From: Bin107 sp965221655
GTDB lineage: Bacteria; UBA8248
DNA: 64,000 bases
Reading direction: 5' to 3'
NCBI GenBank assembly: GCA_965221655.1
Contig: OZ244906.1
Location: 1,860,001-1,924,000, forward strand
Shown here in pieces: positions 34,296 through 42,243 of the stretch. The position numbers and the translations under genes were made by a program. Positions within the stretch are counted from its first letter, which is position 1. Each line of letters begins with the position of its first letter. The notes beneath the pieces were generated by a model. That model saw nothing but the letters and a program-made list of their open reading frames with translations, did not search any database and had not been told where the DNA came from.

Positions 34296-35465
34296 TCAGC
34301 CGCGCTGCTCGAGCGGCGTGTACTGCGCTTCCAGGTCGCCGATGTAGACCGCGCGGGGTCTGAAGAGTCGGTTGTCCGGCAGGTACTCCAGAATCCGCGC
34401 CGACCAACCCGCGATGCGCGGCACGGCGAAGATGGGCGTGAACATATCGGTATCGATGCCCATGGCGTCGTAGATGATGCCCGAGAAGAAATCGACATTG
34501 GGGAAGATGCCCTTGCCGCCCAAATCCGCCACCACGAGAGCCTCGAGCTTCTTGGCTATCTCGTAGAGGTGGCCCGTGCCCGCGCGCTCTGAGAACTCCT
34601 TGGCGACGGGGTCGAACAGACGCGCCCGCGGGTCGTAGGCCTTGTAGACGCGGTGGCCGAAGCCCATCACTTTCACCTTCCTCGTCTTCGCCTCCGCGAA
34701 CCACTGCTCCGTGGTGGCGGGGTCGCCGATTTCCTGGAAGGTGCGCAGGGTGGCCTCGTTCGCCCCGCCGTGGAGGGGCCCCTTGAGCGAGCCGATGCCC
34801 GCGACGATGGAGCTGTAGAAGTCCGTGAGGGAGCTGTTCGTCACCATCGAGGAAAACGTCGAGGCGTTCATGCCGTGCTCGGCGTGGATGATGAGGGCCA
34901 TGTCCATCACCTCCACCGTGCGCGCGTCGGGCGTCTCGCCGGTCATCATGCGCAAAAAATCTTCCGACAGACCCTGCGAGGGGTCGGGTTCGAGGATGAA
35001 CTCGCCCCGCCTCGCCCGCTGGATGGCCGCCACGAGAGTGGGGAACTGCGCCGTCAGCGTGAGGGCGATGTCGAAGTCGTTCTCCACCGTTACCTCGAAC
35101 TCCTTTGGGTTCAGGCAACCCAGCAGGGAGACGGCGGTGCGCAGCGTGCTCATGGGGTGGCACCTGGAGGCGACTTGCACGATGAGGTCCTTCACCTCCT
35201 GGGGAATGGCCCGGCGCGAAGCGAGGTCCACGTTGAAGGCGTCGAGCTCGCCGCGGGTGGGCAACTTGCCGTAGAGCAGCAGATAGGCCGTCTCCTCGTA
35301 TCCCCCTCCCCCTGCGCACAGATCGTCGATGCTGTACCCGCGATAGATCAGCTTGCCGTTCGCTCCGTCGACGTAGCTGATCGCGCTTTCGTTCGTGATG
35401 GCCCCTTCAAGGCCCTTCTTAAATTCCACGCTTCCAACGAATTGGCGGGGCTTTTCTTCAGCCAT
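34296..35465 (-). CDS. citrate synthase (or 2-methylcitrate synthase)
   Basis: The 389-residue type II-short citrate synthase has all catalytic elements. These are HAEHGMNAST (first His region), GPLHGGANE (active-site His), GFGHRVYKAYDPR (His/Arg) and VDFFSGIIYDAMGI (Asp). ATG at 35465 follows GGAGACGCCC; an upstream ATG at 35477 is possible. It condenses oxaloacetate with acetyl-CoA, or with propionyl-CoA if a PrpC. Length and sequence do not decide between these. No prpB or prpD is adjacent. A promoter and a GTATAC palindrome lie upstream, and a terminator follows. Confidence 0.9.
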   Translation of the reverse strand: MAEEKPRQFVGSVEFKKGLEGAITNESAISYVDGANGKLIYRGYSIDDLCAGGGGYEETAYLLLYGKLPTRGELDAFNVDLASRRAIPQEVKDLIVQVASRCHPMSTLRTAVSLLGCLNPKEFEVTVENDFDIALTLTAQFPTLVAAIQRARRGEFILEPDPSQGLSEDFLRMMTGETPDARTVEVMDMALIIHAEHGMNASTFSSMVTNSSLTDFYSSIVAGIGSLKGPLHGGANEATLRTFQEIGDPATTEQWFAEAKTRKVKVMGFGHRVYKAYDPRARLFDPVAKEFSERAGTGHLYEIAKKLEALVVADLGGKGIFPNVDFFSGIIYDAMGIDTDMFTPIFAVPRIAGWSARILEYLPDNRLFRPRAVYIGDLEAQYTPLEQRG

Positions 35466-35569
35466 GGGCGTCTCCATGCACAAGGTAGTGAACGAACGTC
35501 GTATCGCTGCGCCTGCCGTTCGCCGCATTCGCCACCAGGAAATTCCCGGAGAAAGCCGCCGTCGGCAAG

Positions 35570-35582
35570 GTATACTGTATAC
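35570..35582. promoter_or_regulatory. GTATAC-type palindromic operator upstream of citrate synthase
   Basis: GTATACTGTATAC consists of two GTATAC half-sites around one T, and includes TGTATACA, the kind of site bound by GntR/FadR-family regulators. On the minus strand it lies just downstream of a promoter-like TTGCAC-N18-TATAGT (about 35612-35641). It is well placed to control citrate synthase. No regulator gene is adjacent. Confidence 0.5.
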
Positions 35583-35743
35583 AATCTAAAGAAGCATGAA
35601 ACATATCTATACTATATAAAGATTTCCGTCCGTTGTGCAACGCAAATCGGCCATGCACAAAACCCGAACAACGAGAAATACAGGGTACAAACGAGGCGCT
35701 GCCTTGAATGCGCTCGCCCGCTCGCGCAGGGGAGGTATCGCAT

Positions 35744-35994
35744 TCACCAGGCAGGGGGCTTGGTGATTCCGGTTCCGGGAATCGGGGACGGGAGCTGGTT
35801 TCTGCCGAGGGCGCCCTTGCGAATGCGGCGGGAGAAATCGGCGTGTTTCTTCAACTGTTGAGACGGGTGGCTCGCCCCCGGCGTCAGGAGGCCCATTAGT
35901 CTGCCCTTGTGGGCCTTCACGAGACGCATGGTTTCTGCCACGTCATGGCACGACAGTAAAAATTAAACCCATCGACGTAGACGTATGTCTTCAT
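35744..35994 (-). pseudogene. NYN-domain (LabA/DUF88-like) nuclease gene with internal deletion
   Basis: The minus strand starts MKTYVYVDGFNFYCRAM, the exact N-terminal signature of NYN/PIN-like RNases, then stops after 25 codons. Shifting frame at about 35940 yields VAETMRLVKAHKGRLMGLLTP, then HPSQQLKKHADFSRRIRKGA and a final ITKPPAW, which is the C-terminal end of the same family. The central part of the protein (about 130-150 residues with the catalytic Asp residues) is missing. The flanks to 36146 contain no other gene. Confidence 0.75.
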
Positions 35995-36146
35995 TTCGCT
36001 CCTAAAAAAGCAGGGATCTCCGAGGAGACCCCGCACCCGGCGGTCGAAACCCTCCGGGGAAGTATTCACAATATAGGCCTGTTCCGGGGTGTGCGCCAAC
36101 GGAAAAACCTGTGCGCATCTCGCCCGCCCACGGCAGCGGCCCTGTC

Positions 36147-37004
36147 TCACGCACCGAGGACGAGCGCCAGCTCGCGCACGATTTTGGCGGCGCAAACGGC
36201 ACTCGCACCCGAGGGATCCCACTCCGGGGCGAGTTCCACCACGTCGGCCCCCACCAGGCGCGGGCCCGCCGCGCGCAGAGCGGCGATGCACTCCATCAGC
36301 GCGTCGAAGCCGGGGCCGCCGGGCTCAGGCGCGCCGGTTCCGGGCATCTCGCCCGGATTCACCACGTCCACGTCCAGCGTGAGGTAGACGGCGCGCTCAC
36401 CCGCCTCCTCCAGCGTCGTGCGCACGGCTTCGGGCGTGAGGGGGCGCAGGGTGTCGTTCGCGCGCATCCACGCGAACTCCTCGCGCGTGCCCGAGCGCAC
36501 GCCAAACTGGCGAATGCCCCCGACGCCCCCCAACTCCACGATGCGCCGCATGGCGCAGGCGTGGGAGAGGCGCTCTCCCAGATAGGATGCGCGCAAGTCT
36601 GCGTGGGCGTCCCACTGCAAGACGAGCAAATCGGGGAAAAAAACCGCGGCCGCCTCCACCAGCGCAACGCTCACCGCGTGGTCTCCGCCCAGGAAGATCG
36701 GGCGCTTGCCTGCCCCGAAGATGCGCGATGCCCCGGTGCGCATCGAAGCCAGAGCGGCCGCGGCATCGCCCGGGGGGAGGTGCGGGTCACCCGCATCGTG
36801 CAGGGCCACGTCGTCCAAATCCGCGTCCAGAAGGGGGCTGTAGGTTTCCAGAGAATCCGACGCCGCGCGAATCGCCTCGGGGCCGCGGCGCGCACCCGCG
36901 CGGAAGCTCACCGTCTTGTCGAAGGGAAGGCCCAGCACGACGACGCTGGCCTCCTCGAACCCGCTTCGCGCGCCGAGAAAGCGGAGCGGAGCCGACTCTT
37001 CCAT
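36147..37004 (-). CDS. speB: agmatinase (ureohydrolase family)
   Basis: The 285-residue enzyme has the ureohydrolase binuclear Mn motifs: GGDHAVSV (His ligand), QWDAHADLR (Asp/His/Asp ligands) and LTLDVDVVNPGEMPGTGAPEPGG (Asp ligands and substrate loop). It hydrolyses agmatine to putrescine and urea. Its ATG overlaps the speE stop codon (TAATG), showing translational coupling. It is the last gene of the polyamine operon. The presence of pdaD upstream makes agmatine rather than arginine the expected substrate. Confidence 0.9.
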   Translation of the reverse strand: MEESAPLRFLGARSGFEEASVVVLGLPFDKTVSFRAGARRGPEAIRAASDSLETYSPLLDADLDDVALHDAGDPHLPPGDAAAALASMRTGASRIFGAGKRPIFLGGDHAVSVALVEAAAVFFPDLLVLQWDAHADLRASYLGERLSHACAMRRIVELGGVGGIRQFGVRSGTREEFAWMRANDTLRPLTPEAVRTTLEEAGERAVYLTLDVDVVNPGEMPGTGAPEPGGPGFDALMECIAALRAAGPRLVGADVVELAPEWDPSGASAVCAAKIVRELALVLGA

Positions 37005-37867
37005 TACGCGTCGAGAATTTCGGCCACGTAGGGCGGGTGCGTGAACGCGGCCTCGTGAACGGCGGGAGAGTAGTAGTGGGTCTTCTCCCCTGCGGGCAGG
37101 GTTCTGCGCGGCCCGACGCCGCCACCCGCACCGCGTGATTTGGGCGCCAGGGTGAACGACCAGACCCCTCCCGGATACGTCGGCACGTTCGCCAGGTAGA
37201 ACGCGGCTCCCGGGAACACCCTGCGCACCCGCCTCGATATTTTCCGCATCCGCAACCCCTCGAACACCGGCCCCTGGGTCTGCGCGGCGTAAAGACCGCC
37301 GGGAGCCAGGGCGCGCTTCGCCGCCCAGAAGAAGGATGCCTGCGTGAGCGGACTCGCCATGGCCACCGGGTCCGTGGAATCGACCAGAATGACGTCGAAC
37401 GCCTCCTCCAGGCCCTCGATGAACTCCACCCCGTCCTCGATGCGCACTTCCACGCGTGGGTCGTCGAGCTTGCCCGCGATGCCGGGCAGAAACTCGCGGC
37501 AGCAGTTCACCACCATCTCGTCGATCTCGACAAGCGTAACCCGCTCGACGCTCTCGTGGCGGAGCGCCTCGCGCACGCAGCCGCCGTCGCCGCCCCCGAC
37601 GACCAGCACGCTCCGCGGATTCGGGTGCGCGCACAAGGGCACGTGCACCAGCATCTCGTGGTAGACGAACTCGTCGCGCTCGGTGGTCTGGACGACGCCG
37701 TCGAGCAGCAGCATGCGCCCGAAATCCTCCGTCTCGACCAAAGCGATTTCCTGAAACGCGCTCTTCGCCCAATAGAGAACACCGCGCACCTTGATGGCGA
37801 GTCCGGTGCCCGGGCCGTGGTATTCGGTAAACCAAAGCGTCCCCCTCTCGGGAGGCTCCGCAGGCAT
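37004..37867 (-). CDS. speE: spermidine synthase (polyamine aminopropyltransferase)
   Basis: The 287-residue Rossmann-fold enzyme has VVGGGDGGCVRE (decarboxylated-SAM binding, about residues 83-94), LVEIDEMVV and the catalytic VDSTDPVAMASPL loop. YHEMLVHVPL is the typical substrate gate segment. The ATG at 37867 is the most likely start, 15 nt after the pdaD stop. It transfers aminopropyl from decarboxylated SAM (made by SpeH) to putrescine (made by SpeB). Confidence 0.93.
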   Translation of the reverse strand: MPAEPPERGTLWFTEYHGPGTGLAIKVRGVLYWAKSAFQEIALVETEDFGRMLLLDGVVQTTERDEFVYHEMLVHVPLCAHPNPRSVLVVGGGDGGCVREALRHESVERVTLVEIDEMVVNCCREFLPGIAGKLDDPRVEVRIEDGVEFIEGLEEAFDVILVDSTDPVAMASPLTQASFFWAAKRALAPGGLYAAQTQGPVFEGLRMRKISRRVRRVFPGAAFYLANVPTYPGGVWSFTLAPKSRGAGGGVGPRRTLPAGEKTHYYSPAVHEAAFTHPPYVAEILDA

Positions 37868-37881
37868 GAAGGGGGCTTTCG

Positions 37882-38349
37882 TCAACTCCACAGTATCACC
37901 CCCGCAAAGGCGGCGCCCGTTTTCTCCACGACGTGCTCCGCGGCTGCGCTCTTCACCTCGCGGATTCTCTTTCCGCGAAACTCCATTCCCGCCTCCGCCA
38001 TGCGGCACACCTGCTCCTCGACGACCGCGCGCGGGGCGTGGCCGTGATGCTCCATCATGAGGCCGCAGTGCTCCTCGTCCTCGGGTATGGCGACCGCCAC
38101 CGCCGCCGTGATCACCTGGCCGGGAACACTCGAGGCCACCGTGGCGTAGGCGGTGGGCACCAGCGCACCCTGGGGCAGGGGCACGGGCTCGATTTCCTGA
38201 CAACCCGGCGGCAGGATGCTGCTCAGACGCACGAGGTTCGTGTTGCCCACGCCTGCGTTCATCAACGCGGCGTCAAACGCGTTGAGCTCGGTAGGGCCTT
38301 CCGCGCATCCTTGGACGATAAAATACTTCGTGGGCGTGGGGATGAGCAC
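37882..38349 (-). CDS. pdaD: pyruvoyl-dependent arginine decarboxylase
   Basis: The 155-residue proenzyme matches the archaeal/bacterial PvlArgDC family. The self-cleavage site is Ser43-Ser44 in LVRLSSILPPGC, which produces the pyruvoyl cofactor on the second serine. EEHCGLMMEHHG and the Glu-rich GAAFAGVILWS end are conserved. It turns arginine into agmatine. It lies 36 nt after speH and 15 nt before speE. Confidence 0.92.
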   Translation of the reverse strand: MLIPTPTKYFIVQGCAEGPTELNAFDAALMNAGVGNTNLVRLSSILPPGCQEIEPVPLPQGALVPTAYATVASSVPGQVITAAVAVAIPEDEEHCGLMMEHHGHAPRAVVEEQVCRMAEAGMEFRGKRIREVKSAAAEHVVEKTGAAFAGVILWS

Positions 38350-38384
38350 CGCCGCCGAACCTCCCTCATCCGAAAAGAAGTGTA

Positions 38385-38783
38385 TTACTCTCCGCTCGAT
38401 ACGAAAGACGAATTCGCGGGCGCGCCGCGCTCCTCGGCCTCCAGCATGCCGCGCGCCACTTCTTTCGCCTCTACGCGCGCGGCGCGCAGGTGCGTTTCGA
38501 GATACCGCACCGCCGCCTCACAATCGACGACGCCGCAGGAGAAATAATCCACACCCGCGTAGCGGTGCTCCGGCCAGGTGTGCACAGCCAGGTGGCTCTC
38601 CTCCACCACGACCACGCCGCTCACCCCGTGGGGGCTGAAGACGTGAAACACGCTCTGCACGATGGTGGCCCCGCTCAGGCGGGCGGCCTCGTTCATCAGC
38701 CGCTCGATGCGGGCAGCGTCGTTCAGAACTTCCGCATCGCATTCGTAAAATTCCGCCAGCACGTGGCGTCCCAGGGAAATCAA
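38385..38783 (-). CDS. speH: S-adenosylmethionine decarboxylase proenzyme (class 1B, SpeH type)
   Basis: The 132-residue proenzyme has the class 1B signature: Ser63 in VEESHLAVHTWPEHRYAGVDYFSCG becomes the pyruvoyl group after cleavage behind Glu62, and His68 and Cys83 are present. It makes decarboxylated SAM for spermidine synthesis. It follows the XRE-cupin regulator by 48 nt and precedes pdaD, giving a complete arginine-to-spermidine route in one operon. Confidence 0.94.
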   Translation of the reverse strand: MISLGRHVLAEFYECDAEVLNDAARIERLMNEAARLSGATIVQSVFHVFSPHGVSGVVVVEESHLAVHTWPEHRYAGVDYFSCGVVDCEAAVRYLETHLRAARVEAKEVARGMLEAEERGAPANSSFVSSGE

Positions 38784-38830
38784 CGCTCTCTACCTCCCGC
38801 TCCCGGTGGATGACACACGACGCCCGACCC

Positions 38831-39424
38831 CTAGAAGCTGGGCGGGGTCGACACCCACAGCAACCGCGCTCTTCTCCGGTAGGGATTCGCCACGTGGTGG
38901 TTGCGATCTGCGGCGAAATAGAACCATTCGCCCGCCTTCGCCGTGGCGTGCCGCTCCCCGTAGCCGACCTGCACCCTGCCTTCGAGAACGTAGCCGAACT
39001 CCTCGCCCGCGTGGGCTTCCTCGTGAATCGCCTGCCCTGCGTCCATCGTGACGAGGGCCGGCTCCATGCCGCGACTCGCCGCCCCCGGCACCATCAACTC
39101 GAACCCCCCGACTTCCGGGTAGGTCGCCGCACTGCGGCAATCCCCCGCCCCGAACACGATGCGCCCCTCCCGGCGATCCTCAAAGAACTGCACGATGTCG
39201 GTGTCGAGTGCCTGGAGAATCTCGAGAAAACTCTCGAGCGAGGGCGACGTCAGGTCGCGCTCGAGCTGCGAGATGAAGCCCTTGGTGAGCCGCGCGCGGT
39301 CGGCGAGTTCTTCTTGCGTCAGACCGCTCGACTTGCGCAGACCCCGAATGCGCGCCCCCACGCGCAACAGGCTCTCCACAGAGGGGCTCGCACCGGACCT
39401 GTTCGACTTTGCGCTCTCTCTCAT
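38831..39424 (-). CDS. XRE-cupin transcriptional regulator (PuuR-like), likely polyamine regulator
   Basis: The 197-residue protein has an N-terminal helix-turn-helix (IRGLRKSSGLTQEELADRARLTKGFISQLE, about residues 23-52) and a C-terminal cupin sensor (HEEAHAGEEFGYVLEGRVQVG, about 138-158). ATG at 39424 is used; the longer open frame upstream covers the promoter and operators. Related PuuR/SutR-type proteins sense small amines or amino acids. As first gene of the polyamine operon with two palindromes in its own promoter, it is probably an autoregulator of the operon. Confidence 0.85.
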   Translation of the reverse strand: MRESAKSNRSGASPSVESLLRVGARIRGLRKSSGLTQEELADRARLTKGFISQLERDLTSPSLESFLEILQALDTDIVQFFEDRREGRIVFGAGDCRSAATYPEVGGFELMVPGAASRGMEPALVTMDAGQAIHEEAHAGEEFGYVLEGRVQVGYGERHATAKAGEWFYFAADRNHHVANPYRRRARLLWVSTPPSF

Positions 39425-39512
39425 CACCCACCCGCGCGGGGGGAACCCTGCCTCCGGCCCGGCGGATGCGCGCGACGCGCATGCGTCTCGCGCGGAACGC
39501 CCGCCGGCGGGC

Positions 39513-39553
39513 TGTTTAATAAACAACGATTCTGAAAATTTGTTTCCTAAACA
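39513..39553. promoter_or_regulatory. twin palindromic operators of the polyamine-operon regulator
   Basis: TGTTTAATAAACA (39513-39525) is a perfect 6-1-6 palindrome, and TGTTTCCTAAACA (39541-39553) has the same outer arms TGTTT/AAACA. They are 28 bp apart start to start and lie just downstream of the -10 box at 39566. Binding would block early transcription. The adjacent XRE-cupin protein is the obvious candidate. Confidence 0.75.
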
Positions 39554-39565
39554 ACAAGGGGGAGA

Positions 39566-39594
39566 TATATATAGTTTTTCTCCGTGCGTGTCAA
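39566..39594 (-). promoter_or_regulatory. strong sigma-70-type promoter of the polyamine operon
   Basis: On the minus strand a perfect TTGACA is followed after 17 nt by TATATA. Transcription would start near 39558, run through both palindromes and reach the regulator ATG after about 130 nt. The region is unusually A/T-rich for this window. Confidence 0.75.
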
Positions 39595-39784
39595 CAATTT
39601 TTCCGCCCCGAAAATCGCCCCGCACGCCCCCCTCTCCGCGCGCCGCTCTCCCCGCCCAACTGCCCCTTTCGGATGACGATTCCCCGGAACTTTGCTATTT
39701 TGCGGCTTCCGTAGCCTGACGTGCCGCCAGCGGGGCTGCCGCCTGCCCCGCGGCGTGCGTTTCGATTTTTCCGTGGAGGAAGAA

Positions 39785-40042
39785 ATGGCAACCAGAATCG
39801 AGGTCTACACCACCGAACCCTGCACCTTCTGCACCGCCGCGAAAAATTTGCTGAAAAAACGCGGCCTCGAATGGACCGAACACCTCGTGTTCGGCGGAAC
39901 GCCCGAGTGGGACGCCATGATGACGCGCACGGGCGGGAAGTCGGTGCCCCAGATCGTTATCGACGACGAGGTGATCGGCGGATTCCCCCAGCTGCAAGCC
40001 TACGACAAACAGGGCGGGCTGAGCGCACTCGCCGCGGACTAG
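39785..40042 (+). CDS. grxC: glutaredoxin 3 (dithiol)
   Basis: The 85-residue glutaredoxin has the dithiol active site CTFC (C13, C16), the cis-Pro loop KSVPQIVID and the GGFPQLQAYDKQGGL end typical of GrxC. It reduces disulfides or glutathione adducts in the cytoplasm. The Shine-Dalgarno is GGAGGAAGAA. The HpaB-like gene starts 10 nt later, so the two are probably co-transcribed. Confidence 0.93.
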   Translation: MATRIEVYTTEPCTFCTAAKNLLKKRGLEWTEHLVFGGTPEWDAMMTRTGGKSVPQIVIDDEVIGGFPQLQAYDKQGGLSALAAD

Positions 40043-40052
40043 GGAGAACGCC

Positions 40053-41492
40053 ATGGCTCTCATGCGTCCCGACGAATACAAAGCGAGCCTGTCTGATGGC
40101 CGCGTGGTCTACTACCGGGGCGAGCGCGTCGAGGACGTGGCCGCACACCCCGTCATCGGGGTCGCGGTCGAGCACGCCGCCATCGACTACGAGATGGCCG
40201 AGGATGCGGCAGAGCGAGAACTCGCCGTGGTCGAAGACCCCGAGGGTGACTACTCGCGCTACTACCACCTGCCCCGCAATGCGGACGACCTCCTCAAGCG
40301 CAGCGCCCTCATCGAGCGCGCCACGGCCCGGGGGGGCACCCTCGTCGTCCTGATCAAGGAGATCGGCAGCGACGCCCTGTTCGCCCTCCACCTTCTGGCG
40401 TCTTACATGGACAGGGAGATGGGCACGCACTATCTCGAGCGCGTCCAGGCGTTTCACCGCCACTGCCGCGCGGGCGATTTGGCCGTCGCCGTCGCCCAGA
40501 CCGACGTGAAGGGCGACAGGGGCAAGGGTCCCGCCGATCAGGACCATCCCGACTACTACGTCCGCGTGGTCGACGAGGACGCGGAGGGCATCACCCTGCG
40601 CGGGGCCAAGGTGCACACCTCGGTCTCGACCAACGCGCACGAGATTATCGTGCTGCCCACGCGCAACATGCGCGCGGGCGAGGAGGCCTACGCGGTGGCC
40701 TGCGCGGTGCCCGCCAACGCACCGGGCCTCACCATGCTCGCCAGCGGCTACGGGGGCAGAAAGGGCACGACGTTCGAAAACCCCGTCTCCACGCACCATA
40801 AGATGATGGAGACCCTCACCGTCTTTGAAGACGTAAAAGTCCCCTGGGAGCGCGTGTTCCTAAACGGCGAGGTGGAGATGGCCGGCCCCCTGGCGAAGAC
40901 TTTCGTGGAGTTCCACCGCTTCACCGCCGTGAGCTACAAGCTCCCCCTGGTGGACTTGTTCGTGGGCGCCTCCCACCTGATGGCGGAGTACAACGGCATC
41001 CTGCGCGCGGGCCACGTGCGCGACAAGCTCGCGAAGCTCATCTCCTACGCGCAGATTTGCCGGGGCATGACGCGCGAGGCGGCGCGGGAGTGCAAAATCG
41101 TGGACGGCATCGCCGTGCCCAACGCGGAGCTCATCAACATCGCGAAGCTCCACTTCGCCACGGGCTACCACCAGGCGCTCGCCTGGGTGCAGGACATCGC
41201 GGGCGGGCTGCTCGTCACCGGCCCGAGTGCGGAGGATATGGAAGACCCCGCCCTCGCCGACCTCATCGAAAAATACCTGGGCGCGGCGGCACCCGCGGGC
41301 GACAGGCTCCGCCTCATGAACCTCATCGCGGAGATGACGGCGAGCGACTTCGCGGGCTATCAGGCCGTGCTGGCGATTCACGCAGAAGGCAGCATCGAGG
41401 CCGAGAAGATGACGATATGGCGCGAGCACGCGGTCGGCCCCGCGGTCGAGTACGCAAAACGCCTCGCGGGCATCGAGGGAGAGGACGCATGA
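40053..41492 (+). CDS. HpaB/4-hydroxybutyryl-CoA dehydratase-superfamily flavoprotein
   Basis: The 479-residue protein belongs to the 4-hydroxyphenylacetate 3-monooxygenase (HpaB) superfamily, shown by the acyl-CoA-dehydrogenase-like layout: N-terminal GERVEDVAAHPVIG, central HPDYYVRVVDEDAEGITLRGAKVHTS with NAHEIIV, and late FATGYHQALAWVQDIAGG. The cysteine ligands for the iron-sulfur cluster of 4-hydroxybutyryl-CoA dehydratase are not apparent, favouring an FADH2-dependent monooxygenase. It would need a flavin reductase partner, which is not adjacent. It overlaps the next gene by 4 nt. Confidence 0.8.
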   Translation: MALMRPDEYKASLSDGRVVYYRGERVEDVAAHPVIGVAVEHAAIDYEMAEDAAERELAVVEDPEGDYSRYYHLPRNADDLLKRSALIERATARGGTLVVLIKEIGSDALFALHLLASYMDREMGTHYLERVQAFHRHCRAGDLAVAVAQTDVKGDRGKGPADQDHPDYYVRVVDEDAEGITLRGAKVHTSVSTNAHEIIVLPTRNMRAGEEAYAVACAVPANAPGLTMLASGYGGRKGTTFENPVSTHHKMMETLTVFEDVKVPWERVFLNGEVEMAGPLAKTFVEFHRFTAVSYKLPLVDLFVGASHLMAEYNGILRAGHVRDKLAKLISYAQICRGMTREAARECKIVDGIAVPNAELINIAKLHFATGYHQALAWVQDIAGGLLVTGPSAEDMEDPALADLIEKYLGAAAPAGDRLRLMNLIAEMTASDFAGYQAVLAIHAEGSIEAEKMTIWREHAVGPAVEYAKRLAGIEGEDA

Positions 41493-42193
41493 GCGAAACA
41501 GAAGCGCTCGTCGCCATCTGGTTGAACGTCGCACCCGAGAACCGCACCGTATTCAGAAAGTGGCACAACTGCGAGCATTCCACCGACAGGCTCGACGGAC
41601 CGGGCTTTCGCGCGAGTTACCGCTACAACGCGGTGAACGAGGACGCCCCGCACGACACGCTGTGCATCTTCGAGGGCGACGACCTCGCGGCCTTCACCAG
41701 CGATTATTACCTGGAATCGCGCAACGCCCCCTCCCCCTGGACGCGCGAGTGCATGGCCTTCATACGCGACGCGGAGCGCGCGGTGTTCAGCCTGCAAGTC
41801 TCCATCGGGGCACCGCACCGCTACGAGTCGCCCTACGTCTACATGGTGAGCCCGAACCCTGCGGACGACGCAATGCGCGACGAAATGATCGCCTGGTACG
41901 CCGAAGAACATCTAGAGCGCCTCCACCGCGTGGAGGGCATGACGCGGGGGCGCGTCTACCGCATGGAGGCCGCCGCCACCGGCGGGGCCACGGCGGAGGC
42001 CGAGATTCAGGAGACAAAGGCGAGCCCGCGCCGCATCATCGCGCTTTACGATTTGGAAGACCCCCGCATCCCCCTCTCCCCCGCCTGGGAAGAAGCCGCC
42101 TACGGCACCCCCCGCAGCGCGGCCATGCGCCCCAACCTGGGAGCCGCCGTGCGCGAAACCTGGTGGCTTGATTTCGTGAAGTGGAAGCGGTGA
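41489..42193 (+). CDS. uncharacterised protein, paralogue of the 28745-29485 gene
   Basis: The 234-residue protein of unknown function starts EALVAIWLNVAPENRTVFRKW...CEHSTDRLDGPGFRASYRY and has a second half with MIAWYAEEHLERLHRVEGMTRGRVYRM. This resembles two ferredoxin-like EthD/Dabb modules. It shares the W-x(n)-W/H-EH-GF pattern with the protein at 28745-29485. Its ATGA start overlaps the HpaB-like stop codon, so the two are translationally coupled. A helper or product-processing role in the same oxidation is likely but unproven. Confidence 0.7.
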   Translation: MSETEALVAIWLNVAPENRTVFRKWHNCEHSTDRLDGPGFRASYRYNAVNEDAPHDTLCIFEGDDLAAFTSDYYLESRNAPSPWTRECMAFIRDAERAVFSLQVSIGAPHRYESPYVYMVSPNPADDAMRDEMIAWYAEEHLERLHRVEGMTRGRVYRMEAAATGGATAEAEIQETKASPRRIIALYDLEDPRIPLSPAWEEAAYGTPRSAAMRPNLGAAVRETWWLDFVKWKR

Positions 42194-42243
42194 GGGAAGA
42201 TGAGCACCTGCCGATGCTCACCAGTGCCAGGGAGATAATGAGA

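Noticed and set aside
40053..41492. Calling the HpaB-like protein a true 4-hydroxybutyryl-CoA dehydratase.
   Set aside because: The expected three Cys plus one His cluster ligands are not visible, so only the superfamily is claimed.
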